NCBI RefSeq assembly: GCF_009371885.1
Contig: NZ_QLZA01000013.1
Span: 1 to 64,000 of the forward strand
DNA from: Bifidobacterium tibiigranuli
Lineage (GTDB): Bacteria > Actinomycetota > Actinomycetes > Actinomycetales > Bifidobacteriaceae
Reading direction: 5' to 3'
DNA: 64,000 nucleotides
Numbering within the stretch: position 1 is the first letter of the stretch; every line of letters begins with the position of its first letter. Below the pieces are notes generated by a model, which had not been told where the DNA came from, did no database searches, and was given only the letters and a program-made list of their open reading frames with translations. Made by a program: the position numbers and the translations under genes. Shown piece by piece: positions 55,331-64,000 of this stretch.

Positions 55331-56279
55331 ATGCGTTCCTCATCAATATGCCGTCCTCCGGAACGACCATCGTGCCGATGCCCGCGGAGGTGAAGATTTC
55401 GTTCAATATGGAATGGGGCTTGCGCCCGTCGATGATATGCGCCTGCTTTACGCCACCATCCAGCGCCCGCATGCACGCCTCCATCTTGGGTCGCATGCCG
55501 GACTCGAGATCGCCGAGGATGTCGCGCAGATTCTCGACGCCGATCTGGCCAACCAGCGACTCGCGGTCGGGCCAGTTCGCGTACATGCCTTCGATGTCGG
55601 TGAGGATGATCAGCTTGCGGGCCCCCAGAGCCGAGGCCAGCGCGGCAGCGGCCGTGTCAGCGTTCACGTTGAGCACCTGCGTCGCATTGTCCTCATCGGG
55701 AGCCACCGAGGAGACCACCGGTATGCGCCCGGCGGCGATCAGATCCTCGACGGCTGAGGCGTCGACGCTCACGACGTCGCCGACCAGCCCGATATCGGTC
55801 GGCTTGCCGTCGATTATCGGCTTGCGCTTCATGGCCGAGAACAGGCCGCCGTCCTCGCCGGAAAGCCCTACGGCAAGCGGCCCGTGGATGTTGATCAGCC
55901 CGACCAGCTCACGCGAGACCTTGCCGGTGAGCACCATGCGCACCACTTCCATCGCCTCGGGCGAGGTGACGCGCAGCCCGCCCCGGAACTCCGAGCGGAT
56001 GCCCAATGCCTTGAGCATCTGCGAAATCTGAGGTCCTCCCCCGTGCACGATCACCGGATGCATGCCCACCTGCCGCAGGAAGGCCATATCCTGCGCAAAG
56101 CACTCCTTGAGATGCGTGTCGACCATGGCATTGCCGCCGTATTTGACCACGACGAGCTGCCCGGAGAATTCCTCAAGCCAGGGCAGCGCCTCGATCAGCA
56201 CTTCGGCCTTCTGGTCGGGCCTCAGATCGGTGTGCACATCGAAATGAAACCCAGGCCCCCGTAATTCCTGCGCCGCCAT
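55320..56279 (-). CDS. argB: Acetylglutamate kinase
   Basis: 319 residues from ATG 56279, with GGAAGGA 6 bases upstream. The open frame extends 28 codons further, but these are pentapeptides from the 15-bp repeat array ([10 protein letters not shown]). [12 protein letters not shown] and [15 protein letters not shown] are the kinase motifs, and [20 protein letters not shown] is present near the C-terminus. It phosphorylates N-acetylglutamate and is usually the arginine-inhibited step. Confidence 0.95.
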   Translation of the reverse strand: MAAQELRGPGFHFDVHTDLRPDQKAEVLIEALPWLEEFSGQLVVVKYGGNAMVDTHLKECFAQDMAFLRQVGMHPVIVHGGGPQISQMLKALGIRSEFRGGLRVTSPEAMEVVRMVLTGKVSRELVGLINIHGPLAVGLSGEDGGLFSAMKRKPIIDGKPTDIGLVGDVVSVDASAVEDLIAAGRIPVVSSVAPDEDNATQVLNVNADTAAAALASALGARKLIILTDIEGMYANWPDRESLVGQIGVENLRDILGDLESGMRPKMEACMRALDGGVKQAHIIDGRKPHSILNEIFTSAGIGTMVVPEDGILMRNAYEH

Positions 56280-56297
56280 CAGCGTCCTTCCCATATA

Positions 56298-56402
56298 TTG
56301 AACATAATCGTATTGAAAATAACAGTGTTGAACATAACCATGTTGCGAATAACCGAATTGCACACAGCAGTATCAAGCATCACCGTATTCAGTGACGTAT
56401 CC
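56298..56402. repeat. 15-bp degenerate tandem repeats in the argJ-argB spacer (7 units)
   Basis: Units of TTGAACATAAYCRTR start every 15 bases at 56298, 56313, 56328, 56343, 56358, 56373 and 56388. The first three are closely alike and later units decay. An open frame continues through them into argB on the minus strand. Confidence 0.8.
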
Positions 56403-56446
56403 ACGGTCATCTCATTCCCCGTGCTTCCCGCATGTTCCCAGTCAGT

Positions 56447-57613
56447 TTACTCATATGCGGCGTTGATGTTCACGTACTCATGAGTCAGATCGTCGCTCCA
56501 CACCGTGGCCTGATGCTCGCCGGCATGCAGGTCGATGTCGATGAGAATCTCGCGCGGCGTCATGTCGACTTCGGAGCGGTCGCGTCCCGGCTTGCCACCG
56601 TCGCATATCTGCACGCCGTTAATCGACACGTCAACTTCGTCGGCGTTGAAGGCCGCATCCTGCTCGGGTATCGCGCCCAGAGAACTGACTACTCGGCCCC
56701 AGTTGGGATCATTGCCGTAAATCGCGCATTTGAGCAGATTCGACGCGGCGACCGCACGGGCGCACACCAGCGCTTCATTCTCACTGTGCGCGCCGGCCAC
56801 CGTGATCTTCACGTCATGGCTCGCGCCTTCGGCGTCGCCCACGATCTGCCGAGCCAAGCTTGCACAGGCCTGCGCCACCAGATCATTGAATTCGTCCGGG
56901 TCCGGTTCCACGCCCGAAGCCCCCGAAACCATGAGCAGCACGGTGTCATTGGTCGACATGCATCCGTCGGCATTGATGCGATTGAAGGAATACTCGGCAG
57001 CGACACCCAGCGCCGCCTGCAGCTGGCCTGCGGAGACGACGGCATCCGTGGTGATGACGCACAGCATCGTCGCCAACTGCGGCGCGATCATGCCCGAGCC
57101 TTTGACCATGCCGCCGAGCCGATAGCCCGTGCCTTGTGCGGTGAAGGTCTTCGGCTTCGTGTCAGTCGTCATAATCGCGTGCGAGGCATCGCTGCCAGCC
57201 TGCTCACCCGCTGCCAGCGCGTCATAGGCGGCATGAACGCCTGCGATGACATGCTCCAACGGCAGCAGCTCACCAATCAGCCCGGTGGAGCATACCGCGA
57301 CGCTCTCCGCTTCGACGCCGAGCAGCTCAGCAGCCGTCTGCGCGGTGGCATGCGACTGCTCATAGCCGGCCTTGCCGGTGCATGCGTTCGCGCCGCCCGA
57401 ATTGAGCACGACGGCCTTGGCATGGCCATCAGCTACCGCAGCTCTTGACCAGCGCACCGGCGCTGCACAGAAACGATTCGATGTGAATACGCCTGCTACC
57501 GCATCGAGCGGTCCCTCGTTGACCACGAAGGCCAGGTCCTTCTTACCTGGCTTCGCGGATATGCCCGCGTCCACGCCCGCCGCCTTGAATCCTTGTGCAT
57601 ACGTCACGCTCAT
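56447..57613 (-). CDS. argJ: Bifunctional ornithine acetyltransferase / N-acetylglutamate synthase
   Basis: 388 residues coupled to argC by ATGA. The self-cleavage site is the Thr in KGSGMIAPQLATMLCVITTD; VLNSGGANACTGKAG and NDPNWGRVVSSLGA are conserved. It recycles the acetyl group from N-acetylornithine to glutamate, which explains why no argA or argE is needed here. Confidence 0.96.
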   Translation of the reverse strand: MSVTYAQGFKAAGVDAGISAKPGKKDLAFVVNEGPLDAVAGVFTSNRFCAAPVRWSRAAVADGHAKAVVLNSGGANACTGKAGYEQSHATAQTAAELLGVEAESVAVCSTGLIGELLPLEHVIAGVHAAYDALAAGEQAGSDASHAIMTTDTKPKTFTAQGTGYRLGGMVKGSGMIAPQLATMLCVITTDAVVSAGQLQAALGVAAEYSFNRINADGCMSTNDTVLLMVSGASGVEPDPDEFNDLVAQACASLARQIVGDAEGASHDVKITVAGAHSENEALVCARAVAASNLLKCAIYGNDPNWGRVVSSLGAIPEQDAAFNADEVDVSINGVQICDGGKPGRDRSEVDMTPREILIDIDLHAGEHQATVWSDDLTHEYVNINAAYE

Positions 57614-58704
57614 GGCGCCACTCCTATCTTGTTGAGTCCTTTGTCCTCAGGCAGCCCAAGGGCGATATTGAGGGATTGCACCGCCTGCCCGGCGGTGCCG
57701 CGATTGAGATTGTCAATCGCCGTGATGGCCAGAAGCCGATTGGCATTATGGTCCACGGCAACCTGAATCTGCGCGGCATTCGAACCCAGGACGTTCTGCG
57801 TAGCTGGCAGCTCTCCATCCGGCAGCACGGTGATGAACTGCTGGTCGCGATACAACCCACTCCATACGTTGTGGATCGCGCCATCATCCATGGCTTGCGC
57901 CTTTGGGCTCAAGGGCGCGGAAACGCAGGCGAGGATGCCCCGTGCCATCGGCACGAGTATCGGGGTGAATCCGATGGCGAAGCGTTCGGCATCCCGCGCC
58001 TCAAGGCCCGCGGCATGAGCGAGGTTCTGCAGGATCTCGGGAATATGCCGATGGCTTCCGCCGACGCCATAGGCATGCGCGGAACCGAAAGCCTCGGATG
58101 CAAGCAGGTCCGTGCGCTTCAGGCTTTTGCCTGCGCCCGAATAGCCTACGGCCAGATCTGCCACAACGCCTTTCGGGTCAATCAGGCCTTGCGCAACGGC
58201 CGGCTGCAATGCCAAGGTAACTGCCGTCACGTTGCAGCCAGGACCCGCGATACGGGTGGCCCCGGCAAGCGTCTCGCGCTGGCGGCGATACGAACCGTCA
58301 TCATGCATTCCCGTGACCAGCTCGGGCATGCCATATGTCCAATGCTCGTGGAAGTCACCGCCATAGAAGCTGTCCCACGCCGTTTGCTCCTCAAGGCGAT
58401 GGTCAGCGCCGAGGTCGACGACATGAATCGAGGGGTCGAGGCCATCCGCCAAAGGGCCGGAGGCACCATGCGGCAGCGCAAGCACGACCACGTCGTAATG
58501 ATTGAGCACCTCGGGCGTGGTCTCTTCGATCACGAGATCGGCAAGCTGCGGAATATGCGGCATAAGACGGCCGAAGCGCTCACCGGCCGAGGCATGGCCT
58601 GTTATGCAGGCCACCTCGAAATCAGGGTGCTGCGCGAGTATGCGCACCGCCTCCCCGCCGGCATAGCCCGTAGCACCTGCTACGGCCACCGAATACCTGG
58701 ACAT
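57610..58704 (-). CDS. argC: N-acetyl-gamma-glutamyl-phosphate reductase
   Basis: 364 residues from ATG 58704 (GGAAGG upstream). The Rossmann start is VAVAGATGYAGGEAVRIL and the catalytic Cys is in IAGPGCNVTAVTLAL. GAGKSLKRTDLL and GSHRHIPEI complete the family pattern. It reduces acetylglutamyl phosphate. It is the first arginine gene and lies behind the ARG box. Confidence 0.95.
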   Translation of the reverse strand: MSRYSVAVAGATGYAGGEAVRILAQHPDFEVACITGHASAGERFGRLMPHIPQLADLVIEETTPEVLNHYDVVVLALPHGASGPLADGLDPSIHVVDLGADHRLEEQTAWDSFYGGDFHEHWTYGMPELVTGMHDDGSYRRQRETLAGATRIAGPGCNVTAVTLALQPAVAQGLIDPKGVVADLAVGYSGAGKSLKRTDLLASEAFGSAHAYGVGGSHRHIPEILQNLAHAAGLEARDAERFAIGFTPILVPMARGILACVSAPLSPKAQAMDDGAIHNVWSGLYRDQQFITVLPDGELPATQNVLGSNAAQIQVAVDHNANRLLAITAIDNLNRGTAGQAVQSLNIALGLPEDKGLNKIGVAP

Positions 58705-58766
58705 GTCTGCCACCTTCCGAACGTCTTTGCAACGACAACGGTCAGTATACATGTTATGCGGTATAT

Positions 58767-58780
58767 TGCATAATTATGCA
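58767..58780 (-). promoter_or_regulatory. ARG box upstream of argC
   Basis: TGCATAATTATGCA is a perfect 14-bp palindrome with the ARG-box layout, 63 bases upstream of argC. A weaker second half-palindrome (GCATAACATGTATA on the minus strand) lies closer to the gene, as expected for paired ArgR sites. Confidence 0.7.
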
Positions 58781-58883
58781 TTTCGTGTCGTGTTGCGGAC
58801 GCTCCATTCGGGAGTCGTGGCCTTCATTGGTGGTATCTGGCGTCCATATAAGACGCTCCTGATGCAGTGTATCCGGCAGCGCC

Positions 58884-59600
58884 TCAGATGGGCAGCAGCG
58901 CCAGCGCCTGCTGGCCGGGAGCATTGTCCATCTGCCCCTGCGACCATTGCAGGATTTCATCGGCGGTGATGCCCTGGCTCATCATCCACAGCGAGAACAG
59001 TACGCTGAGCACGTTGATAATCACGGCAGCCAGCCCCAGCCCGAAGCCTTTCATATGGAAGGTCCTGGTGCGCCACATGGCTGCCGCGCCCAGCAGCGCC
59101 GGCAACAAGGGCAGGAAGAACGCCAGCACAAAAGCCACGATGGCGTAGGGATCCCAGTGACCATACAAAGGGTTGCGCTGCGGGTCGTTCGGATCGATGC
59201 CATGGGGATTGCTGCCGTTCGGGCCGAAGCCATTGCTCCCAAAGCCCTGAGGATTGCCGCCATTGGCGTTGTATGGGTACGCGCCATGCCCGTTTCCAGC
59301 CGCGCCTCCCTGCGTCGCAGGGCCACCCGCAGCATTGCCGGGCTGTTGGCCGTTCCCATATGGCGCAGGCATTCCCGCCCAGCCTGCAGCCTGCGGGGCC
59401 TGAGCCTGAGCACCCTGCGGCGCCTGCTCGGGCTTCGGCTCCTCAGGGCGACCATACGCATACGGATCGTAGTTGGGCGGGAACTGGCTCAGGAGCGCCC
59501 CGTATTCCGGTTGCGCGATCTGCCCATACTCAGGCTGCCGGTATTCGTTCTGCCCGTCAGCGCGGCCGTTCTGCGAGTGCTCCTGATCCGATTCGCTCAT
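58884..59600 (-). CDS. Pro/Gln/Gly-rich DUF4190-like membrane protein
   Basis: 238 residues with AAAGGAG upstream of ATG. Residues 1-145 are disordered, rich in Gln, Pro, Gly, Asn and Tyr (QPEYGQIAQPEYG, NGGNPQGFGSNGFG). Two membrane helices follow (IVAFVLAFFLPLLPALLGAA and LGLAAVIINVLSVLFSLWMM) separated by MWRTRTFHMKGFGLG, typical of DUF4190. No enzymatic motif. It lies between pheT and argC and its role is unknown. Confidence 0.8.
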   Translation of the reverse strand: MSESDQEHSQNGRADGQNEYRQPEYGQIAQPEYGALLSQFPPNYDPYAYGRPEEPKPEQAPQGAQAQAPQAAGWAGMPAPYGNGQQPGNAAGGPATQGGAAGNGHGAYPYNANGGNPQGFGSNGFGPNGSNPHGIDPNDPQRNPLYGHWDPYAIVAFVLAFFLPLLPALLGAAAMWRTRTFHMKGFGLGLAAVIINVLSVLFSLWMMSQGITADEILQWSQGQMDNAPGQQALALLPI

Positions 59601-59632
59601 ATGCGCGTGACTCCTTTTCCGTGTGTGCTGAG

Positions 59633-59707
59633 ACTTCTACCGCTAGAAGTCCGTACGCTGGAATTTCTACCGATAAAACCTCTACCAATAGAAGTCCCAG
59701 CAGTCCC
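59633..59707. repeat. 15-bp degenerate tandem repeats between pheT and the membrane protein (5 units)
   Basis: Units start at 59633, 59648, 59663, 59678 and 59693 and vary around AYTTCTACCGMTARA. Divergence is high, but TCTACC and AGTCC recur in phase. Confidence 0.5.
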
Positions 59708-59726
59708 AGCACTAGGCTTCTGCCCG

Positions 59727-62336
59727 TCAGGCGCGCAGCTGCGCTCCCAACGGGGTGGTGCTCTCGATGATAGCCTTGCGCAGCGCTTCGCTGTCGGAGG
59801 AGTCCAAAGTCCTGTCCGCCGCGCGGAAGATGACCGCGAAGGCCAGCGACTTCATGCCTTCGCCGAGCTGATCGCCGGTGAACACGTCGAACAGCGTGAT
59901 GCCTTCCAGCTTGTCGCCCACAGCTTGCTCGATGGCGTTCTGCAGACGAGCGGCAGGCAAAGCCGCCGGCACAGTAAAGGCCAGGTCCTGACGCACAGGC
60001 GGGAAGGCGGAAATCGGCCTGGCCTGCACCGGCTTGGCATCCAGCGTTGCGAACAGCGCATCCAAATCCAGCTCGAAGGCGGCGCTATGTTCAGGAAGCC
60101 CCAGCTGCTCATCGACATGCGGATGCAGCTCGCCCACCAGGCCAACGGCCTTGCCTTCGGACGTAACCGTGGCCACTCGGCCGGGATGCCACTGGCCCGG
60201 AGCATCCTGCGCCGCCAGCTGCTCAAGGGCGATAGTCGCCCCGAGACGGCTCGCGATACGCTGCACGGCTTCGACTGCGTCGCTCCAATCCACGGCGCGG
60301 CCGGCGTTCATCCAATCCGACTGCTCGGCCATGCCGGTCAGCAGCCCGGCGACATGCTTTGGCTGATCGGGCAATCCGGCATCCAGCGCGGCGAGCTGAT
60401 CATCGGTGGGGAGCTTGCCGCCTTCGAAAGCCGGTATAGCCGGGGCGTTGGGGTCCCAAAGGTAGACATGCCCGATCTCGTAGAGCGCAATGTTCTCGAT
60501 GCCGCGACGCAGGTTGCGCTGCACGGTCTGTGCCAGCGTCAGCAGCAGCGAACGGCGCAGATACGGCCGATCAGCAGCGAGTGGGTTGGCGATCTCGACG
60601 CTGACCTTAGCGATTTCACTGGGGTCATACGAGAAGTTCCTGAAGTCCTCATCGCCCACGAAGGGGTAGCTCAGCGTTTCCACCAAGCCGTATTCGGCCA
60701 ACTCATCAGCAACCTGCCTCGAATGCCGCTGGTCGGCGTCCAATCCGACCGCGCCTTCAACCGGCGCTGGCGGGACGATGGACGGAATCTCATCATAGCC
60801 GACGAGACGAGCCACCTCCTCGACCAGATCGCACGGTTCGGTGATATCCGGCCGCCATGTGGGAGGGGTGACCGAGAACACGCCGTTGCCGCCGCCGGCC
60901 ATGCTGCAGCCGATGTCGGTGAGAATGTCGCTGATGGTGTTCGTCTCGGTGTCCAGCCCGGCCACGCGGGCCACTTCACTGGCCTTGAAGGCGATTGCCT
61001 TGGGGCGTCCGGTGCGATTCACATCGGTGGGGTGCTGCGAGGCTTCACCGTTGCCGTAGCGTTCGAGCAGCTCGGAAGCCAGCTGCGAGGCCGCCGGCTG
61101 CAGCTTGCAGTCCACGCCGCGTTCGAAGCGTCGAGAAGCCTCGGAAGGAATCTTGTGTCGGCGTGCGCTTCTGGCGATGGACACCTGATCGAAGTGCGCG
61201 GCTTCCAGCAGCACGTTCTTCGTTTCGGCGGTCACTTCGCCGTACAGCCCGCCCATCACGCCTGCCAGACCGAGGACGCGTGACCCGCGCTTGCCGTCGG
61301 GCGAATCGGTGATGAGCAGATCCTCCGGATTGAGCGCATGGTCGTTGCCGTCCAGCGTGACCAGATGCTCGTCCTGGCGCGCACGGCGCACCACGATAGG
61401 AGCCTCGATCTTGTCGAGATCGTAGGCGTGCATCGGCTGGCCGAGATCGAGCATCACATAGTTCGTGACGTCCACGGCCAGTGAGATCGAGCGCATGCCG
61501 GCACGAATCAGGCGTCGCCGCATCCAATTGGGCGTATGCGCCTCGGGGTCGAAGCCCTTGATGACGCGCGCATGGTAGCGGTCGCAGCCGGCAACGCCGT
61601 GGATGGGGTTGTCATCCTCGATGCTCACCTCGATATCGGTGACGGAGCGGGGATCAAGCCCTGCGGTGACCGGCGCCTTGGCGGCGAGCTCCTTGACCGG
61701 ATCGGTGTAGGCAGCTCCGGTGGAGTGATGGTATTCGCGTGCCACGCCGCGATACGAGAACGCATAGCCGCGATCCGGCGTGATGTTGATTTCCAGCAGC
61801 GGCTGGTCGAGATGCAGCAGGTGCATCGCGTCGTCGCCGGGCTTCAGGGCCTCGTATTCCTTGGGGCTGAAGCCGTAGTGACGCAGCAGGATGATGCCGT
61901 TGTGGTCGTCTCCCAAGCCCAGCTCACGCTCCGAGGCACACATGCCGTCGGAGACATGGCCGTAGGTCTTGCGCGGCTCGATGCGGAAGTCGCCCGGCAG
62001 CACTGCTCCGGGCAGCGTGACGACGACCTTCTCGCCGGCTGCCATATTCGGTGCGCCGCACACGATGCCGCGCGGCACGTTATTGCCCTGCTCGTCGATT
62101 GCGTTGTATGCTTCGCCGACGTCCACATGGCACCAGTTGATGATTTTGCCGTTATGTTGCGGTTCGGGGGTCGCGTCGACGACATAGCCGACGACGATGG
62201 GCCCGGTCACCTGCGAGGCGTGGATCTCCTCCTCCTCAAGCCCGACATGCACCAGATCCTTGGCGAGCTGTTCGTAGGTCAGATCGTCCGGAACCTCGAC
62301 ATGGTCCTTGAGCCAGTCAATATCTACCATTGGCAT
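59727..62336 (-). CDS. pheT: Phenylalanyl-tRNA synthetase beta subunit
   Basis: 869 residues; Met1 and Met3 are both possible starts. Domains in order: the tRNA-binding EMAP-like domain (about 40-165), the B3/B4 editing domain, B5, and the FDX-ACB domain at the C-terminus (SAFPPVRQDLAFTVP and DQLGEGMKSLAFAVIFR). It binds pheS as an alpha2-beta2 enzyme charging tRNA-Phe. It follows pheS by 7 bases, so it is co-transcribed. Confidence 0.96.
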   Translation of the reverse strand: MPMVDIDWLKDHVEVPDDLTYEQLAKDLVHVGLEEEEIHASQVTGPIVVGYVVDATPEPQHNGKIINWCHVDVGEAYNAIDEQGNNVPRGIVCGAPNMAAGEKVVVTLPGAVLPGDFRIEPRKTYGHVSDGMCASERELGLGDDHNGIILLRHYGFSPKEYEALKPGDDAMHLLHLDQPLLEINITPDRGYAFSYRGVAREYHHSTGAAYTDPVKELAAKAPVTAGLDPRSVTDIEVSIEDDNPIHGVAGCDRYHARVIKGFDPEAHTPNWMRRRLIRAGMRSISLAVDVTNYVMLDLGQPMHAYDLDKIEAPIVVRRARQDEHLVTLDGNDHALNPEDLLITDSPDGKRGSRVLGLAGVMGGLYGEVTAETKNVLLEAAHFDQVSIARSARRHKIPSEASRRFERGVDCKLQPAASQLASELLERYGNGEASQHPTDVNRTGRPKAIAFKASEVARVAGLDTETNTISDILTDIGCSMAGGGNGVFSVTPPTWRPDITEPCDLVEEVARLVGYDEIPSIVPPAPVEGAVGLDADQRHSRQVADELAEYGLVETLSYPFVGDEDFRNFSYDPSEIAKVSVEIANPLAADRPYLRRSLLLTLAQTVQRNLRRGIENIALYEIGHVYLWDPNAPAIPAFEGGKLPTDDQLAALDAGLPDQPKHVAGLLTGMAEQSDWMNAGRAVDWSDAVEAVQRIASRLGATIALEQLAAQDAPGQWHPGRVATVTSEGKAVGLVGELHPHVDEQLGLPEHSAAFELDLDALFATLDAKPVQARPISAFPPVRQDLAFTVPAALPAARLQNAIEQAVGDKLEGITLFDVFTGDQLGEGMKSLAFAVIFRAADRTLDSSDSEALRKAIIESTTPLGAQLRA

Positions 62337-62343
62337 GAGTCGT

Positions 62344-63411
62344 TCACTCCCCCATCACAAACTGTTCGCTGAATCGCACGTCGCCTTCGACCAGGTCGTG
62401 CATATCGTTGATGTCGTGGCGCAGCAGCAACGTGCGCTCGACGCCCATGCCGAAGGCGAAGCCGGTGTATATGTCCGGATCGATACCTGCGGAGCGCAGC
62501 ACATTCGGGTTCACCATGCCGCAGCCGCCCCATTCGATCCAGCCCGGTCCGCCCTTCTTGTCGGGGAACCACAGATCGAGTTCGGCGCTCGGCTCGGTGA
62601 AGGGGAAATAGCTCGGACGCAACCGGCTTTTGGCCTCCGGGCCGAACATCGCGACGGCGAACTTGTCGAGCACGCCCTTGAGATCAGCCATCGTCAGATG
62701 CTTGTCGACCGCCAGCGCCTCGCACTGGTGGAATACCGGGGTGTGCGTCGCGTCGAGCTCGTCGGTGCGGAACACCCTTCCCGGAGAGACGATGTAGAGC
62801 GGCACGCCGCGCGAGATCAGCGCCCGCACCTGGTCGGACGAGGTCTGCGTGCGCATCACCATGTTGGAGCCTACGAAGCCGGCGGCGTCCTTGCTTTGGT
62901 TGCCTTTGACGTAGAAGGTGTCCTGCATCTGGCGCGCCGGATGGTCAGGGCCGAAGTTCAGCGCGTCGAAGTTGTACCATTCACTCTCCACTTCGGGACC
63001 TTGCGAAACCTGCCAGCCCATCGAGACGAACAGGTCCTCGATGTCCTCCATGACCTTGGCGATGGGGTGGCGGGCTCCCAATGGCTTACGGCTGAGCGGC
63101 AGCGTCATATCCACGGTCTGCGCAGCCAGCTCGCGAGCTTCCTCTTCGGCGCGCACCTGCTCCTGCTTCGTTCCGAAGGCGCGTCCGAAATCGGCGCGCA
63201 GCTTGCCCATGAGCTTGCCGGCGTCCTTCTTCTGGTCCGCAGGCAGCGAGCCGATGGCCTTGCTCGCCTGGGTCATCACCGACCCCGATCCGACGAACTG
63301 CGTCTTGATCGTCTTCAATTCGTCCAACGAAGAGGCCTTATCGATTTTCTCGATGCCCTCGGCGACCGCATCGCTCACCGCCTGGGCGTCGAATGCCATA
63401 CTCTCTGCCAC
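62344..63411 (-). CDS. pheS: Phenylalanyl-tRNA synthetase alpha subunit
   Basis: 355 residues from a GTG at 63411, 5 bases after GAAAGGG; an ATG at 63399 also fits. An N-terminal coiled coil leads to the class II core: motif 2 TPVFHQCEALAVDKHLTMAD and motif 3 GFAFGMGVERTLLLRH. The leader between the TrmH terminator and pheS is about 80 bases and shows no Phe-rich leader peptide. Confidence 0.95.
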   Translation of the reverse strand: MAESMAFDAQAVSDAVAEGIEKIDKASSLDELKTIKTQFVGSGSVMTQASKAIGSLPADQKKDAGKLMGKLRADFGRAFGTKQEQVRAEEEARELAAQTVDMTLPLSRKPLGARHPIAKVMEDIEDLFVSMGWQVSQGPEVESEWYNFDALNFGPDHPARQMQDTFYVKGNQSKDAAGFVGSNMVMRTQTSSDQVRALISRGVPLYIVSPGRVFRTDELDATHTPVFHQCEALAVDKHLTMADLKGVLDKFAVAMFGPEAKSRLRPSYFPFTEPSAELDLWFPDKKGGPGWIEWGGCGMVNPNVLRSAGIDPDIYTGFAFGMGVERTLLLRHDINDMHDLVEGDVRFSEQFVMGE

Positions 63412-63490
63412 GAGTACCCTTTCTGTTTTCCAACGAACGCAGTTTCCTGCACACGCTGTTCTCTCCAAACGCAGTCACGCGACACGCGCC

Positions 63491-63526
63491 AAAAAACGCA
63501 GCAAAGCGCGTGTAAGAAGCGTTTTT
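63491..63526 (-). terminator. Rho-independent terminator after the TrmH-family gene
   Basis: On the minus strand AAAAACGC pairs with GCGTTTTT around a 19-base loop, which can form an inner stem, and the stem ends in T6. It begins 7 bases past the stop. It could also serve as an attenuator for pheST. Confidence 0.7.
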
Positions 63527-63532
63527 CCGACT

Positions 63533-64000
63533 TCACATTGTCCCAATATGACTCGACATAGCCATGCTGAAGAGCATCACCGCAGCGCTGGTCGCCAAGT
63601 TCAACGACTCCGCCTTTCCATAGATTGGTATCGAAACGATATGCTGCGCTTGAACCAGTATCTCCTCAGGAAGCCCGCGCGCCTCATTGCCGAAGAGCAC
63701 CGCTTTGGCTGCAGCATTGCGCGAGCCACCGCGCAGAAAATCGGGAAGGCTTTGCGGCCTGCTCTCAGCCGTGCCATAGACGTCCGCGGCGATCACCGGG
63801 CAGTCGTGGCTCAGCGTCCACGCGAAGAACTCCTCGGTGCCCATGCTCAGCACTGGCACATGGAATAGGGACCCAGCGGTGGAGCGCACGACCTTGGGAT
63901 TGAAGACATCCACGCAATCGTCCACGAACACCACCGCAGCGCATCCGGCGGCGTCGGCGGAACGAATCACCGTTCCGGCGTTGCCCGGATCGCGCACCTG
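63533..64000 (-). CDS. TrmH/SpoU family RNA 2'-O-methyltransferase (partial)
   Basis: The last 156 residues are in the window; the gene continues past 64000. SPOUT motifs are present: QVRDPGNAGTVIRSADAAG (motif 1), VLFGNEARGLPEEI (motif 2) and IPIYGKAESLNLATSAAVML (motif 3). It transfers methyl from SAM to a ribose 2'-OH in rRNA or tRNA; the target is unknown. A position directly before pheST is common for this gene. Confidence 0.92.
   Translation of the reverse strand, partial: QVRDPGNAGTVIRSADAAGCAAVVFVDDCVDVFNPKVVRSTAGSLFHVPVLSMGTEEFFAWTLSHDCPVIAADVYGTAESRPQSLPDFLRGGSRNAAAKAVLFGNEARGLPEEILVQAQHIVSIPIYGKAESLNLATSAAVMLFSMAMSSHIGTM

Noticed and set aside
58947..61283. 778-residue plus-strand open frame antisense to pheT
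   Set aside because: It is a GC-codon shadow: Arg/Gly/Leu-rich with no family motif, while pheT on the other strand is complete and conserved. Similar shadows lie opposite proA, prs, argG and glmU.
63412..63532. T-box or Phe leader peptide before pheS
   Set aside because: No T-box core sequence or run of Phe codons is visible; the hairpin fits a terminator of the preceding gene.

Overview
The window looks like a chromosomal segment of a high-GC actinobacterium, most likely Bifidobacterium or another Bifidobacteriaceae. This is judged from protein sequence and gene order only. The run pheS-pheT-argC-J-B-D-F-R-G-H-tyrS-TPR-HAD-tlyA-nadK-recN matches the order I recall from actinobacteria such as Mycobacterium. 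I see no prophage, insertion sequence, plasmid gene or CRISPR array. Most genes are housekeeping, and the unusual material lies between them.

Layout. 1-8000: tRNA-Ala(GGC), a Ser/Gly/Thr-rich membrane protein, a DUF1287 protein, a pyridoxamine-oxidase-like protein, a SRAP/YedK protein, an MFS exporter, a double-frameshifted EamA transporter and a 5'-nucleotidase-like HAD protein. 8000-13500: a repeat-rich spacer, a NarL-type two-component pair, a DUF2142 membrane protein running antisense into the regulator gene, and a HAD dehalogenase. 13500-20000: an inverted repeat array, an aldo/keto reductase, a permease/DUF1980 pair, an LTA-synthase-like sulfatase and a small LEA-like protein. 20000-29000: phosphatase, rsfS, glmU, tRNA-Gln, prs, nadD, a conserved protein and proA, all on minus, then thrC on plus. 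29000-36500: a GntR-controlled ABC exporter, a TIM-barrel protein with paired operators and a split N-terminus, a truncated DUF805 gene, TetR plus Na+/H+ antiporter, and a HAD phosphatase. 36500-49000: recN, nadK, a plus-strand trkH-trkA-bactofilin block, tlyA, a small protein, a HAD-IIA phosphatase, a large disordered TPR protein and tyrS. 49000-64000: the arginine cluster, a DUF4190-like membrane protein, pheT, pheS and a partial TrmH-family methyltransferase.

The arginine genes encode glutamate-to-arginine synthesis (ArgJ allows acetyl recycling). ARG-box-like palindromes precede argC and argG, and argR lies inside the operon. Many neighbours overlap by ATGA/GTGA, which indicates translational coupling.

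Two sequence patterns are not explained by the genes. (1) Four intergenic regions (3500-3613, 8112-8537, 13542-13745, 29075-29230) carry locus-specific 12-20 bp motifs in both orientations, with same-strand spacings of 20, 42, 42 and 63 bp. (2) Degenerate tandem arrays with 15- or 18-bp periods recur in operon spacers (21510, 47453, 56298, 59633) and inside coding ends (argR N-terminus, TPR protein C-terminus, a small ORF near 12400). They appear to lengthen protein termini. No complete novel defence or biosynthetic system was recognised.
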